Source of the DNA: Scenedesmus sp. ARA3 | Lineage: Eukaryota; Chlorophyta; Chlorophyceae; Sphaeropleales; Scenedesmaceae | DNA: 17,500 bases | Direction: 5' to 3' | Assembly (NCBI GenBank): GCA_004335835.1 | Contig: RWJK01001495.1 | Location: 1 to 17,500, forward strand | Part shown: positions 1 to 11,300 of the stretch, in pieces | How positions within the stretch are numbered: position 1 is the stretch's first letter | Layout of the letters: each line of letters begins with the position of its first letter | Translations under genes and position numbers: made by a program | Notes under the pieces: generated by a model | Database searches by the model: none | The model's input: only the letters and a program-made list of their open reading frames with translations | What the model was told of the DNA's origin: nothing

Positions 1-229
1 CCAGGGGGGACAGGTGAGGCGGCTGAGCAGCAGTACTATATTTTGTACGTTGATAAGAGCGTCCTGCAAGGGTACGGGGCTGCAGTGTGGGGAGCGGTGG
101 CTAGGCTGCTGTGCAAGACGGTCAATGGGAGGACGATGGAGGCCACGGCGGCAGGGGCAGGGGCCGTGGTCCCAGGCTGGGTGCTGCACGCATGGGGCTG
201 GGCCAGGGGGGACAGGTGAGAGGCGGCTG
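1..229 (+). repeat. Direct repeat pair around a splice donor
   Basis: Bases 1-25 (CCAGGGGGGACAGGTGAGGC and five more) recur at 203-229 with only a two-base insertion. Both copies contain ACAG|GTGAG, a good 5' splice site. The offset is about 202 bp. It resembles the donor duplications seen throughout the minus-strand gene. Confidence 0.7.
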
Positions 230-422
230 TGCGGGTCTAAAATGACAGTTTTAGGCATGGTAAATGCGAAAGTGTTCACCTGCAAGCAATGCTGATCCAG
301 AAGCCCCCTTACCCAAAGGCTCCTGGCGCTTCAAGTGGGCGGCTGAGCGTTTGCCAGAGGGCACTGTGCGTTTGTATTTCAAGGAGTGCGGAGGCTTTAT
401 CGACAATGTCGAGCGCTGCTGT
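34..422 (+). CDS. Possible upstream exons of the RGG-protein gene
   Basis: Two open blocks look protein-like but are not proven. One runs 34-215, after CAG at 31-33, and ends at an AG|GTGAG donor. The other runs about 287-422, after a weak CAAG, and encodes a stretch with WRFKWAAERLPEGTVRLYF followed by KECGGFID. The phases of these two blocks are compatible with each other. The second can join the 563-823 exon in phase 0 only through a poor TGT|GTGTTG donor. I do not recognise a family. The first block could equally be intron, because its donor context is a repeat of bases 1-25. Confidence 0.25.
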
Positions 423-562
423 GTGTTGGGGTGCAAAGGTTGCATGTGCTTCTGTAGAGCGACGCACGCGCAGCTGTGTCTCCGCTTTCAGCCGCTGCTA
501 GCATACCAGCATGCAAACACGCGCCTCACGTACTGTTGTGCCACTCTTGTTCCTACTTGCAG

Positions 563-823
563 GACTTTGGGGGCCACAGGCGCGGCGGTGGCGGCGGCGG
601 CCGCGGCGACCGTGGCGGCTTCCGTGCAAGCGGCTTCAGCAGCAACATGACCAGCGGCCTCCCCGACCGCTTCCAGCGTCGGGGTCCCTACAGGCAGCAA
701 GCCAACCCCAACATGCAGGCGCTTGGCAGCATCAGCCGGCCTGGCGGCGGCGTGGGTGGCGGGCCTGGCGGAGGCAGCTACAATCGGCCCCTGGGGGGCG
801 ACAGGCGCGATAGGGGGCTGTGA
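563..823 (+). CDS. Last exon of an RGG/GAR-rich protein (partial gene)
   Basis: This is the 3' terminal coding exon of a plus-strand gene that begins left of the window. The acceptor TTGCAG ends at 562 and the frame is open from GAC (phase 0) to TGA at 821-823, giving 86 residues. The first third is an RGG box with repeated RG/RGG around a run of glycines. A less biased stretch follows (FSSNMTSGLPDRFQRRGPYR), then a second Gly-rich tail ending GGDRRDRGL. RGG tails are typical of RNA-binding proteins of nucleolus, mRNP or processing-body type, and their arginines are often methylated. The globular domains are outside the window, so I cannot name the protein. The start is an intron acceptor, not an ATG. 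Coding is well supported by composition and by the stop context; identity is unknown. Confidence 0.7.
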   Translation, partial: DFGGHRRGGGGGGRGDRGGFRASGFSSNMTSGLPDRFQRRGPYRQQANPNMQALGSISRPGGGVGGGPGGGSYNRPLGGDRRDRGL

Positions 824-1533
824 ATGGGGTGAATGGGCATAGCGGGTGTGTGTTGGAGGGTGGGGATCGGGGCTGGGGTAGTGGTGGGGCACTGCTGGGG
901 TAGCTGGCAGTTGCCTTTTTTGGATGTGGTCTGTTTGGGTCGGATGATGCGAGAGAGGGAGTCTGGCGTTTTGGTGTGCGTGTGTTGCGGGTGTTGTGGC
1001 TTGCAGGAAGGTTTGTCCTCCTTGCTGCTTGGCTGTGTGCTTGTCATCTCCAGTTGTGAGCAGGCAGTGCAGCTGTGATGACTGGTGATGAAATTACACA
1101 CGTGTGCTTGTTACTCGCCCTTTCCAGGATGAGTTAGCAGCTGTGTGGGTCGCCTGCCAGGCAATGGAGATGCAAGGACTGAGATGCAAGGCCTGGGCTG
1201 CGGCTTTCGAGCCCTGGGCGCTGCAGTTGCATGCTGGAATTGCTCGTCAGTCTTGGTGCAGTTGTGCCCTGCAGTGGCATGTAGTGCTTTGGTTGCTGTC
1301 CTTTGTCACGCATGCTCTGGCAGACAGTCAGCAATCCTTCTTGCAAGCGCTGACATCAGATCAGCTTAACCTTTAAAGTTGTTGATGCGACTCCTGTGAC
1401 GGCCACTCTACGCCATCATCGATATCGTATCACGCAATCTTCTGGCAGACAGTCAGCAAGTCGTCCTGCAAGCGCTGACATCATGATCTGATCCCTGTAC
1501 CGGAATCTGATATCAGATCAGCTTAGACTGTAA
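824..1533 (+). other. Probable 3' UTR of the RGG-protein gene
   Basis: From the TGA at 821-823 to the TGTAA at 1529-1533 there is no convincing coding sequence. The short open frames here are Cys/Trp/Gln-rich and look random. The T/G-rich composition of 824-1080 fits a transcribed 3' UTR in green algae. The exact end is inferred from TGTAA. Confidence 0.45.
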
Positions 1534-1590
1534 AGTTGTTGATGCGACTCCTGCGACGATCGAACGCGACGTCACTCCACGCCGTCATCG
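1315..1590. repeat. Diverged tandem duplication at the 3' end of the left gene
   Basis: Copy 1 (about 1315-1425) and copy 2 (about 1439-1590) share TCTGGCAGACAGTCAGCAA, GCAAGCGCTGACATCA, TCAGATCAGCTTA, AAAGTTGTTGATGCGACTCC and a following CACTC.ACGCC.TCATCG. Copy 2 carries about 30 extra bases near 1484-1512. Offset is about 125-150 bp. Confidence 0.85.
1529..1533 (+). promoter_or_regulatory. TGTAA polyadenylation signal (candidate)
   Basis: TGTAA is the usual chlorophycean poly(A) signal and lies about 700 nt after the stop codon. It sits in the second copy of the 1315-1590 duplication. The first copy has a variant at the equivalent place (CTTTAAAG), so only the second copy keeps the motif. 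Confidence 0.45.
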
Positions 1591-1607
1591 TAGCCTGCAA
1601 ATCAATG

Positions 1608-1762
1608 ATCGAGTGCGGCACGTGTGAGGGGGTCTGGGTGGTCTACCCCTCACCAATAGAGAGGCAATAATAGTCGTAGTTTCCGCTCCGTACGGGGCGC
1701 GGTTGCCGATGCCGATGACAAGGTATGGCTTACAAGAAGACTATTATTATCGAGTGCGGCAC
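1608..1762. repeat. Small element bounded by 14-bp direct repeats with an internal inverted repeat
   Basis: ATCGAGTGCGGCAC occurs at 1608-1621 and again at 1749-1762. Just inside the right copy, GACTATTATT (1739-1748) is the exact reverse complement of AATAATAGTC (1666-1675). A second hairpin, GTGAGGGG (1624-1631) with CCCCTCAC (1646-1653), lies near the left copy. No coding capacity is visible. It could be a tiny non-autonomous insertion or a structured remnant; I recognise no known family. Confidence 0.5.
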
Positions 1763-2989
1763 CTCATGGTGCACTATGGCAGCAACTGATGACGGTTACC
1801 AGGCCGCCTATGAGTAACATACTTGCACCAACTGACAGGCTGGAGCAGTCTTGAAAAGGGTCCACCGCAGTTGATCAAACAATCTCAATCAACACTACAA
1901 CGAAAGCGCACAGCATGTCCAGTACAATTTCAACACAGCAGCTTTGCCGGTTGCTGACCCGCCTGACTAGCTAGGGTTCCTGCATCCGCCACTGGCAGGA
2001 ATCAAAAGTGGTTCAGCACAACAACAGGTGAGCTATGCCACCACAAACGTGTAACAAACTCAATTCAGCACACAATGCAATTGGGAATCTATCCAGCAAC
2101 CAGCCTATTGCAAGCAGCCACCATCACCATCGTTATCCTTGTTTACCCCCCGCATACCTACTAGTGCCATAGTATGGCAAATCATGCTATGCAAGCAGCC
2201 ACAAGGACTGCTAGCACACACCCGTGATTGAGTACAACAGCATCAATCACAGCCCGATTAGGCCCGCACGCTTGCAAAATGCAATCGGTTTGTCAACAAC
2301 ACAGCATGTCCCCTTGCAACAACAGCAGCTGCAGCAAACCAGGCGCAACTCAACCTGCAGTCAACCCAACCAAAACACCGTGTGCCCTGTTTGTCGTCGC
2401 TAGATGCAACTCAGCAACTAAGCTGCAATATATGCACAACAGGTTCCACTGCGTGTTGCTCCTATGTCAAACGGCTGCACTTTTGCAGCCCTACTGGCGG
2501 CGTTGCTGCTGCAAGCAGCAAGCAATTGCCACAATGCATGGTGCACAGGTAGGATGTGGTTCAAGGCAGGCAGGCATCTGGTTAGGGTTGTCAGCAACAT
2601 TCAAATTCTGGGCCAGGGTATGGCTTTGTGCAATGCAGCAAGCAAACATACACCAAACGATGGGACAGCGTGCAGCACAGATGATGCACCCATGCCACCT
2701 ATTGGTCAGAACAATCCAGTCTCTAGTGTTGGGTTGAACAAAAACGTGCGCACTGATGAACTGAGTAGCTGCACACAGTTCTGCTCTTACAGCGCATGAG
2801 AACATTGAGTACCGTCAGTGCCGGCTACAGGCGCTGCTGCTGCTGCAGGCCAAACAACGCAGTGCAACAGAGCAGTTTGTGTCCAGAGATAGGTTTACAC
2901 TCTTCATAACAACAGTGCAGTGCGCCTGGGCTCTTTGCTAGATTGTGTTGTCATGTAGAGCTGTCTCCTGCGATTGCTTGTTTGCAGTC
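1763..2989. other. Intergenic sequence between two convergent genes
   Basis: I see no gene here. The longest open frame (2228-2737, plus) is Cys/Gln/Ala-rich, has no recognisable motif and overlaps equally long frames on the other strand. The sequence is rich in CAGCA and CAACA words. The right end, near 2790-2989, is probably 3' UTR of the minus-strand gene. Confidence 0.6.
2895..2899 (-). promoter_or_regulatory. TGTAA polyadenylation signal for the minus-strand gene (candidate)
   Basis: Read on the minus strand this is TGTAA, about 90 nt after the TGA at 2990-2992. A second TGTAA lies at 2787-2791, about 200 nt after the stop. Either could be the real signal; the second gives a 3' UTR length more usual for chlorophycean genes. 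Confidence 0.4.
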
Positions 2990-3014
2990 TCAGTCGCCCA
3001 GATCATCGTCCGCA

Positions 3015-3047
<33 letters not shown>

Positions 3048-3103
3048 GAAGTGCTGCGCCTGTTGTGGTCCAGTGCAGCCTTCAGCTTGCTCTCGACGTC
3101 CAC
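2990..3103 (-). CDS. PAS gene last exon: C-terminus
   Basis: Residues 1415-1451: VDVESKLKAALDHNRRSTS, ten glutamines from (CAG)10, then DADDDLGD and TGA (2990-2992). Acceptor GTGGCAG. The protein therefore ends with polyQ and an acidic octapeptide. Confidence 0.88.
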
Positions 3104-4325
3104 CTGCCACACAGCACACAGCATAGCAGCATTGCAGTGGCAGCATTGCAGACGCAGCATGCATTTGTCAATCTCATGAGGAACAGGGTTGACCCAGCAA
3201 CGGTTTGGACTACAAAGAAACATACCATACATGCAAGCAGGCATCGCGCTGAGAAGCCACATCACACAAGCGTGTTCTTGCGCAAAGGGAGCAGATCACG
3301 TGTTTCAGCAACATGCAGTTCAGCTTAGTTCGGATGCTGGCTGTTATTATAAACAGTCTGTTATGGTGCACGCTGCAAACAGCTAGGTACATGTACAGAA
3401 GGTGCAGCGTACATGTACAGAAGGTGCAGCGTACCTCTGGCGGCAGTTGAGACAGCAGCCCTGCCACCTTGCCTGTGTGCTGCCGCACCAGCGCAAGCAT
3501 GGGCCTGCGCAAAAGTGCAGCACAGCAGCTCGTCAGGTCTATCAACTGTTCTGCCTTTGGGAGTGCGTTGACCGGTGCGCACAATGCATTATCATGAAAC
3601 AGGGGCGCAGACCTTGCCACGGTACCTTGCAAGGTGTACAATTGTACATGCTGCTCAATCACGTGAACAACAGCAGTTGCAAACGCTGGCAGCTGCGTTC
3701 AATCTGGCCTTGATAGCTATCTGACTATAGTCACCTGAACACAAAGAGTAGATAACCGACTGGCAGCACAATGGTGAGCACCAGCAGCGCCACATTGAGC
3801 GTCTTCATCTCATCATACGCAGCAATGGTGTCCTGCAACAGCAGCAAATGCACAACAGTTGGCAGCTCAGTCCACAAACGTCAGCTCGTAGAGAAACACA
3901 TCAACATGTACAAACAGCTTGGGCACAACAATCAGATACGTGCAGTGAAGGTTCCTTGAGCATGACGTACGTGTGTTTATTGTGCAACATGCTTTGGCTG
4001 GGTGTGCAGCTGCTTGACAACATGCAGGGCTAGATTGCAAGCAGGTACCCTGCACAACACATAGTGCTGACTATCCCTGGTCTGCTCTGACGTGCTCTGT
4101 TTGCCGGTCAGAGAAGCTGCAGCTACCACATTGTCAGCTAGGTCAAAATTATATATTGAACTCAAGGCCTGAATAGGGAGAAAAAGTTTTGCACCCATTT
4201 TGAGCGTGAGGGATGCGAGGTGTGGACTAGCGGCAGCTTACCCTGGTGATGCCATATGCCAGAGCTTGTGTCGCTTCATACAAGTCTTTGCCACCGACAT
4301 AGTATATGTACTTGTACCTGCAAAT

Positions 4326-4356
<31 letters not shown>

Positions 4357-7300
4357 CAGAATGAGCAGCAGCAGCAGCAGCAGCATCCACATGATCAGTC
4401 GCTGACAAGTGGGTGGCCCCAGCACGAGAGCAGCAAAATCGTGCAGATGCTAGTAGCAGCTGCTGCATTGCCCAGCATTGGCAGGCTCTCTACTTCAGTG
4501 CTTGGCCAGTGATTTGCCGTTCAGGCCACGGAGGCGGGTTTGAGCTTTATTGTACGACAATGGAGTCCGCTGCTTTGCAGCTATCCTGCAATCCATTGCA
4601 GCACGTGCACATCAGTCGGCTGTCGAGCAGCTGCTAGCGGCAGCTGTGTATGACGCACCTGCTGCTGTTAGGGTGGACGTCTGTGTCGTTGTCCATCTGC
4701 AGCAACCGGCACTCCTGCAGGTAGCGCTGCATCATGGGGTTGATGCCAGAGTGCGTCACCTGTGTAACATGTGTTATTACACAGCGTCATGACATGTGGA
4801 ACCCAAATGTTATCTCACCAAGGTCAGCCATGCAGACTCTGACTCAAACACTTCAAAAGGTAGCTTATTTATGTTTGATAGCAATGGGCATTCCAGCCTT
4901 ACCAGAAAGTCATGATTGCATTTGTGGCAGCACACCTCGTAGAATTCGTGCCCGGGCGGAAAGCACGATGATGGATCGTCTCGGAGGCAGTCCCGCGTGC
5001 CGAAGAACAGATGCGAGGTGGCCACCTTTTCGAACACGACTGGAGGCGAAAACTTCAGGAACTCGGAACGAGTGCTTGTCGAGAGCCACTCCAGCATGCC
5101 TCCGTACAGCATCACCTCGTATTCCTCATGCAGCTTGGAGCAGCTGCGTGCGAGGTTGGACTGCAGGCAAAATGGCGGGGAAATGCGGGCAGTCACGTAT
5201 GTGAACAGGACTGTACGTTGTGTGCGCAGCTGCATCACCTGCTGTATGCAGATGCATGCCCTACTGACAGGCTGCTTCCCTAGCTGTAGTTGCAGCACCA
5301 GAAGGCCATCATGCAAGCGTATCCACCACATGTTTTTGCAATTAATTTGTACAAAGAGCTCACCCGCCATTTGGCCTTGTCAGCAGCTGTGGTGCTCATC
5401 ACAAGGTTGATTGCAAAAAAGCGAGTCCTGGATGCTCTGTACACGATGTGCTGCGCACTGTTGAGCTGGCTGATGGGCGACTGCAGGCCGTTTAGGGTGT
5501 AGAAGCACAGCGCATAGATGAGCACCAGCAGCAGCTGGAAGGTCACAAACATGGCCTGCATGCAGCAGTAGCAGCAGCAGCAAGCATGATTGTTGACGTA
5601 GATGTTGCATGCAAGCAGGCTGTTGATTGCGAGGCACAGCGCGTAGATGAGCACCAGCAGCAGCTGGGAAGGTCACAAACATTGCCTGCACGCGGCAGCA
5701 CCAAACACAGCAAGCATAGTTGTTGACATAGATGTTGCATGCAAGCAGGCTATGGATTGTGAGGCACAGCCTGTCCAAACCTCCCGGGACTATCTATCCA
5801 AATGTATTTGGATTATGTTCCCCGCACTGCCGCCTCACCATGCTCTTGACCTCCATGCCATGACTGGGCAGCAGCCGCCGCCCGCTGACCTTGAACGATC
5901 TGCGCGCCTCCTGGCCCCAGGTGCCCGTCATGCGGTGCACCAGACTCCAAAACTTGAGGCGACCACCTGCATGTGACACAGCACCCAAAACGTACGGCAG
6001 CATGCAGCATGTTGGCTTCAATGGGGCCGCAGGTGCACGGCATGTGGCCCACCAGCGACCAAAACTTGAGGCGCCCGCCTGCATGCGACACAGCACCCGG
6101 AACGTACGGCAGCACACAGCATGTTGGCTTCAGTGGGGCCCCAGGTGCCCGGCATGCGGTGCACAGACTCCAAAACTTGAGCCGGCCGCCTGCATGCGAC
6201 ACAGCACCCGAAACGTACGGCAGCACGCAGCATGTTCGCTTTGATGGGGCCCCAGGTGCACGGCATGCAGTGCACAGACTCCAAAACTTGAGCCGGCCAC
6301 CTGCATGCGACAGAGCACACGAAACGTACGGCAGCACGCAGCATGTTGGCTTCAGTGGGGCCCCAGGTGCACGGCATGCAGTGCACCTGCGACCAAAAGC
6401 TTGAGGCGCCCGACTGCATGCGACACAGCACCCGGAACGTATGGCAGCATGCAGCATGTTGGCTTCAGTGGGGGCCCAGGTGCCCGTCATGCAGTGCACC
6501 TGCGACCAAAAACTTGAGGCGCCCGCCTGCATGCGACACAGCACGCCACAACAGCCGCTTGCAAGTTGAAACTTGGATATGAGGCGTGGCTGCAGGGGCA
6601 CAGCATTGCTTGGAGTTGCGTAACTATGCATGCACTGTACAACTTTGTCCTTGCACAGCACGCCACAGCAGCCTTTTGTCAAATGACGCGGTTGCAGGAT
6701 ACTCTGCAGCAGGGGACTGCCCAATGAGCAGTGCTGATGCAGTTTGGCGGCGGCAACTTGAAGCGTCCAGCTGAAGAGCCTTTGGAGCTGTTTGAAACAC
6801 ACTTCAACTGCAAGTTGCTTTGCAGGGAAATTCAAAAGCCAGGCCACGCACCTTTCTTGCCCGAGGAGCCTGCCTCCATCCTGCTGACTGCCCTCTTGCC
6901 TGCTGAGGGCTTGCCAGGCTTGTCGTCGCCCCCAGGGGCTGACATGCGCACCTGCAAATATCATGATGCATAAGTATGTGGCAACGGCAGCAGCAACAGC
7001 AGCAGCAGGCAAGCCTATCAGTATTCTGCTGAGGGCTTGCCGGGTTTCCTCTCACCGCCTGGGGCCGACATGCGCACCTGCAAACATCGTAATGCATACA
7101 TATGTATGGCGCGGCAACGGCGGCAGCAGCAGCACCAGCAGCAGGCAAGCGTATCAGCATACTAGCATCAAAAGGAACTTCAACTGCTGACCAGCACCGT
7201 GGTCTGTATTGGTGTCTTCACGCGTCAGGCAGCTGCGCGTGACAATCACCATCCGTGGTTTGCCGCGCTACTCCTGTGTACTCAGCTGGACAAGCTCAGC

Positions 7301-7691
7301 AGCAGCAAGGAGAGCAATGTGGCTCAGTGTTGCCTGAGCCGCCATGCAAAAAGCGGGGCTATTGCAATTCTGTATCTTGTTGTTCACTATTTGAGAGGAG
7401 AACGCTTTTTGAGAAAACATTTTGAGAGGATAGCACAGGTGGCTCCTGGCACCATCTTGGACAATATGAGCCACAACAGGTCAAACACATGGGAACAGCA
7501 GGTTGATACTAGGAGCCACAACAGGGACAGATTGGACACAATCAGGTGTCGCACCTGCTTGCCGCCAGGCTGGCTGCCTCCTGCTGCCGCCGCGCTGTCT
7601 CCGTGGTGCCTCCTGCTGGCGCTCTCCAGCAGCTGCGCACCTAGCTCATCATCATCCTCGTCATCACCCGCGGTGTCCTCGTCATCAACCT

Positions 7692-7741
<50 letters not shown>

Positions 7742-7851
7742 GCAGCAGTTACAATGGTTGTTATACTGCTGGCGCTCTCCAGCAGCTGCGCACCCAGCTC
7801 GTCATCATCCTCGTCATCACCACCAGCGTCTTCGTCATCAACCTGCGCGGC

Positions 7852-7908
<57 letters not shown>

Positions 7909-8240
7909 TACAATGGTTATTGTACTGCTGGCGCTCTCCAGCAGCTGCGTACCCAGGTCATCATCGTCCTCGTCATCACCCGCAGTGTCCTCGTCATCGA
8001 CCTGCGCGGCGGCAGCAGCAGCAGCAGCAGCAGTGCTGATGTGCTTGCCCGCTAACTGCCCAGCTCATCATCATCCTCGTCATCACCACCAGCATCTTCG
8101 TCATCAACCTGCACGACGGCAGCAGCAGCAGCAGCAGTTACAATGGTTGTTGTACTGCTGGCGCTTGCCAGCAGCTGCGCACCCAGGTCGTCATCATCCT
8201 CGTCATCACCCGCGGTGTCCTCGTCATCAACCTGTGCGGC

Positions 8241-8310
<70 letters not shown>

Positions 8311-11300
8311 GCAGCAGCACAGCAGCAGCACTCCCCGGATACACAGCTGAGGCGCCATCCTACAGCTGTGATGGCTGCAGCATGCCGACCACATTCTTCT
8401 AGAAGCACAGTCAATAGCTACTTACATCTGTACACCTGTTTGACCGGCTTGCTATGCCCATGCTCAAAAACAACATCATAAGGCAACTCACTTCAAATTG
8501 TAACGTTACTGATGTCACTAATATAACGCACCGTGCAGGGGCGCGAGGCCATGCTGCGGATGAGTGCTGAGGGCAGCGCCAGGAAGGAGGTGAACAGCAG
8601 CATGTGGTGCCGCGCAAGGTTGTGCACCAGCACCCCGTTGTAGGCAACACACGCCAGCGTCACACCAAATGCCTGCAGCAGCAGCAGCAGCAGCAGCGCA
8701 GAGCTGTGTGTGTTGCAGAGCAGCCATATACATACAGGCCTTGAAGAAGTTTCTGAGGTGGAGGCCCAGATGAGCGCCCGCACCTAGCAGTTGAAGTTCA
8801 ACTTGTCAGATCAAACACCTGCTGCTGGCTTCAGCGCCGCTCAGCTTGTAGCAACCGATGCCACCCACAGCTCACCTCCAACATCATCAGCGCTGTCTTG
8901 ATAGCAAGACTGGTCCACGCTACACCCAAGCAGCTGACAGTTTTGCTGGTTAAGCTCAGACAATTCAACGTCTAAAGCTGGCTGCCTCACACCCAGCAAC
9001 AGCAGTATGGTCGGGATGATGCGCACCACGCCCAGACAATAAAAACACATCCATTACATACCTTAGGGCTAGTAGGTTTAAGCTTGCATCATGCCTATTC
9101 CTGAATGTTGCATAGTCGAGCACCTCATGCTCACCTCCAGCACCAGCAGGGCTGTGAGGATGCACACCACAGCCATTGCTGATAACGGGTTGCAAAACAT
9201 TTCAAATGTGATGTTCAATAGCTGCGCTAACAACGTGGATTGACGCCCTCACCTCCAGCACCAACAAGACTGTGAGGATGGTGCGCACCACGTCCAGCGC
9301 CGCTCAAAAAACGTTGCGGGTTAGGCTGATACAAAATGTGGTGTAGAGATAGACAGCTCACCTCCAGCACCAGCAGCACTGTGAGGATGGTGCGCACCAC
9401 GTCCAGCCGGTCATATGCGCGCCGCACCAGCTTGTCCAGCGACACCGTGTACATGTCATACACCACACCTGGCGGCAGCAGCAGCAGCAGCGGTAGCAGC
9501 AGCAGCGGTGTGCGGATGAGGAAACACCATCGCAGGTGCAAAGCTGTGCTAAGGGTTAGGCAAGACACGGAATGCAGAGCATGCAAGAGCGTGCCGCGTT
9601 GTTTACAGTGTGTGCACTTGATAACACATTGACGTGCCGGATTTGCCTCATTGCCGTACAACCAATGCTGCTATCGCTGCAAAACAATTTGGCATGCAAG
9701 AGTGATGCAAGTGGTGGTTGCAGCAGTGCAGACTCTGAAGCTGTTTTCCACCCCTGGTCCCTACCGCCGCCGTGGTCCTGCACGTAATAGAAGTGCCTGC
9801 TTTTGCTGAGCTCCGGCAGCAGCTGGCCTGCGGTCACTGCTGACGAGGCGTGATACACAAGCTCTTTCCCCGAGCCGACCATTAGGTTGCCGATGACCCA
9901 GAGGCTTGTGTTCGATTTGATGCGAGTGGCGTTTGCGGTGTCATAAAGCATTGTCTCTGTAGTGGTTGGTAAGCTCCACATGTTCTGCGGCATGAGAAGG
10001 GTGGCAGGACAGAAAGCAGCACAGGCAGCAACAATAGCTTTCAAAGCCGCACAGTTGAAAAGGCAGCGGCAGCTGCAACCAAGTCCTACGCATCAAAGGC
10101 AGGCAAGCCTGCTTGAGCCGGTGCTCTTCCGTGCATAAGTTAGACCTGCATGTTTGAGCAAAACAGCAGGTACTCACGTAAAGAGTGGGCTCATCCAATT
10201 GCTTGAGCCGGTTGAACCCCAGGAACATGCCCTTGTGGCCATGTTCCACTGCAGCAACGGCCCGCTGCATGCCTGCAGGAGCAAATCGACATAAACTGTT
10301 AGTAACAGATCGTGACAGCTTTCAAACCAAAGCATGACGGACAGAGCTCGCAAAGCACCTGGAAGTATTGCAGATCGAGAGATTTTCAGATGCCTTTTCA
10401 GATAATTTTGCCTCATCAGGTCTGAACAGCGAGGCACTCCACTGGCTCCCGCCCTGTGAGCGACAACAACACGAAGAAACTGCTCGCCATCGGCCATCCC
10501 GCACAACCAACGTTTGATTACACAAGCTGATCATGCCCATACTAAACCTGTCCTAGTCCTTATCTGATGTAAGCACGGAACAGCATAGGCTCCAGCAGGC
10601 TCGCCTGCCTCTGAAGCTAGGACTTGTAACTTGTAACCTACTCAAGCTGAGCATGCGTGCCTCACAGCCGCACCAACCTGCAAGGATTCTGTTCTTGAGG
10701 TTGCTTGGCTCGCAGAATGAAGCAGTGGTGGCCCACTGCGGGGTCAAGCAGCGCGCCAAGAGGAAGCTCTGCGTGGCCATCAGGTTGGCCTGGTCCGTGG
10801 CACGCGCCATCTCCTCCACCTCATACACATAGCTGCATACAGGCAGAAGACACATGCATGAGGTTTAACACTTAGTGTGGGCTTGCTGCGGAATAACAGC
10901 CATCAGGTTGGCCTGGTCCGTGGCCCTAGCCATCTCCTCAACCTCATACACATAGCTGCATACAGGCAGAAGACACATGCAGAGACATTTCATTCTCAGA
11001 TGGCCTAGTTTGTGGGGCGCCCCATCTCCTCAACCTCATACACGTAGCTGCAAACAGGCAGAAGACACACGCATGAGGTTTGGTGTAACACATAGCGTGG
11101 GCTTGCTTCGGGCTGGCAGCCAGCAGGTTTGCCTAGTCTGTGGCCAGAGCCATCTCTGGAGGATCTCAAACTCGTACACATAGCTGCAAACAGACACGAG
11201 GTACGGGCACAGGCTAATAAGAAAAGCCAGCACTCTGCTACAAACTAAGAACGAGCGTGGTGGGACGTGTTCAGGACAGGCTGCACAAGCCACCACCACA

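Larger units (their letters stand above)
7555..8335 (-). repeat. Five-copy acidic exon array with interleaved CTG microsatellites
   Basis: Each unit has the acidic module, an ATT|GTAACT-like end and a pure or nearly pure CTG tract (minus strand) leading to the next acceptor. Acidic starts are at 8231, 8108, 8001, 7842 and 7689. Triplet tracts lie at about 8241-8330, 8117-8136, 8010-8034, 7852-7908 and 7693-7748 (plus-strand CAG). Confidence 0.9.

Noticed and set aside
1600..1770. tRNA or other small structured RNA gene
   Set aside because: The hairpins do not form a cloverleaf and no B-box-like GGTTCGANTCC is present.
2228..2737. 169-codon plus-strand open frame in the intergenic region
   Set aside because: No motif, odd Cys/Gln composition, similar-length frames on both strands, and no splice or poly(A) context that supports it.
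4810..5370. Polycystin/TRP-type channel as identity for the membrane segments
   Set aside because: Four separated spans with long loops, PAS segments and the RRAKRL/FKTQ helix do not fit the six-span channel layout.
5911..6545. CRISPR-like or satellite array
   Set aside because: There are no alternating repeat and unique-spacer segments; whole units of 111-113 bp are homologous, and the unit derives from the exon 19 boundary.
5813..7012. 399-codon minus-strand open frame
   Set aside because: It is open only because the 111-113 bp repeats lack stops in this frame. It runs across two confirmed exons in the wrong frame and through intron sequence.
7503..8350. Plus-strand polyQ/polyA frames across the triplet array
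   Set aside because: Any frame through CAG repeats is open. The minus strand has splice sites and phase-consistent acidic exons.
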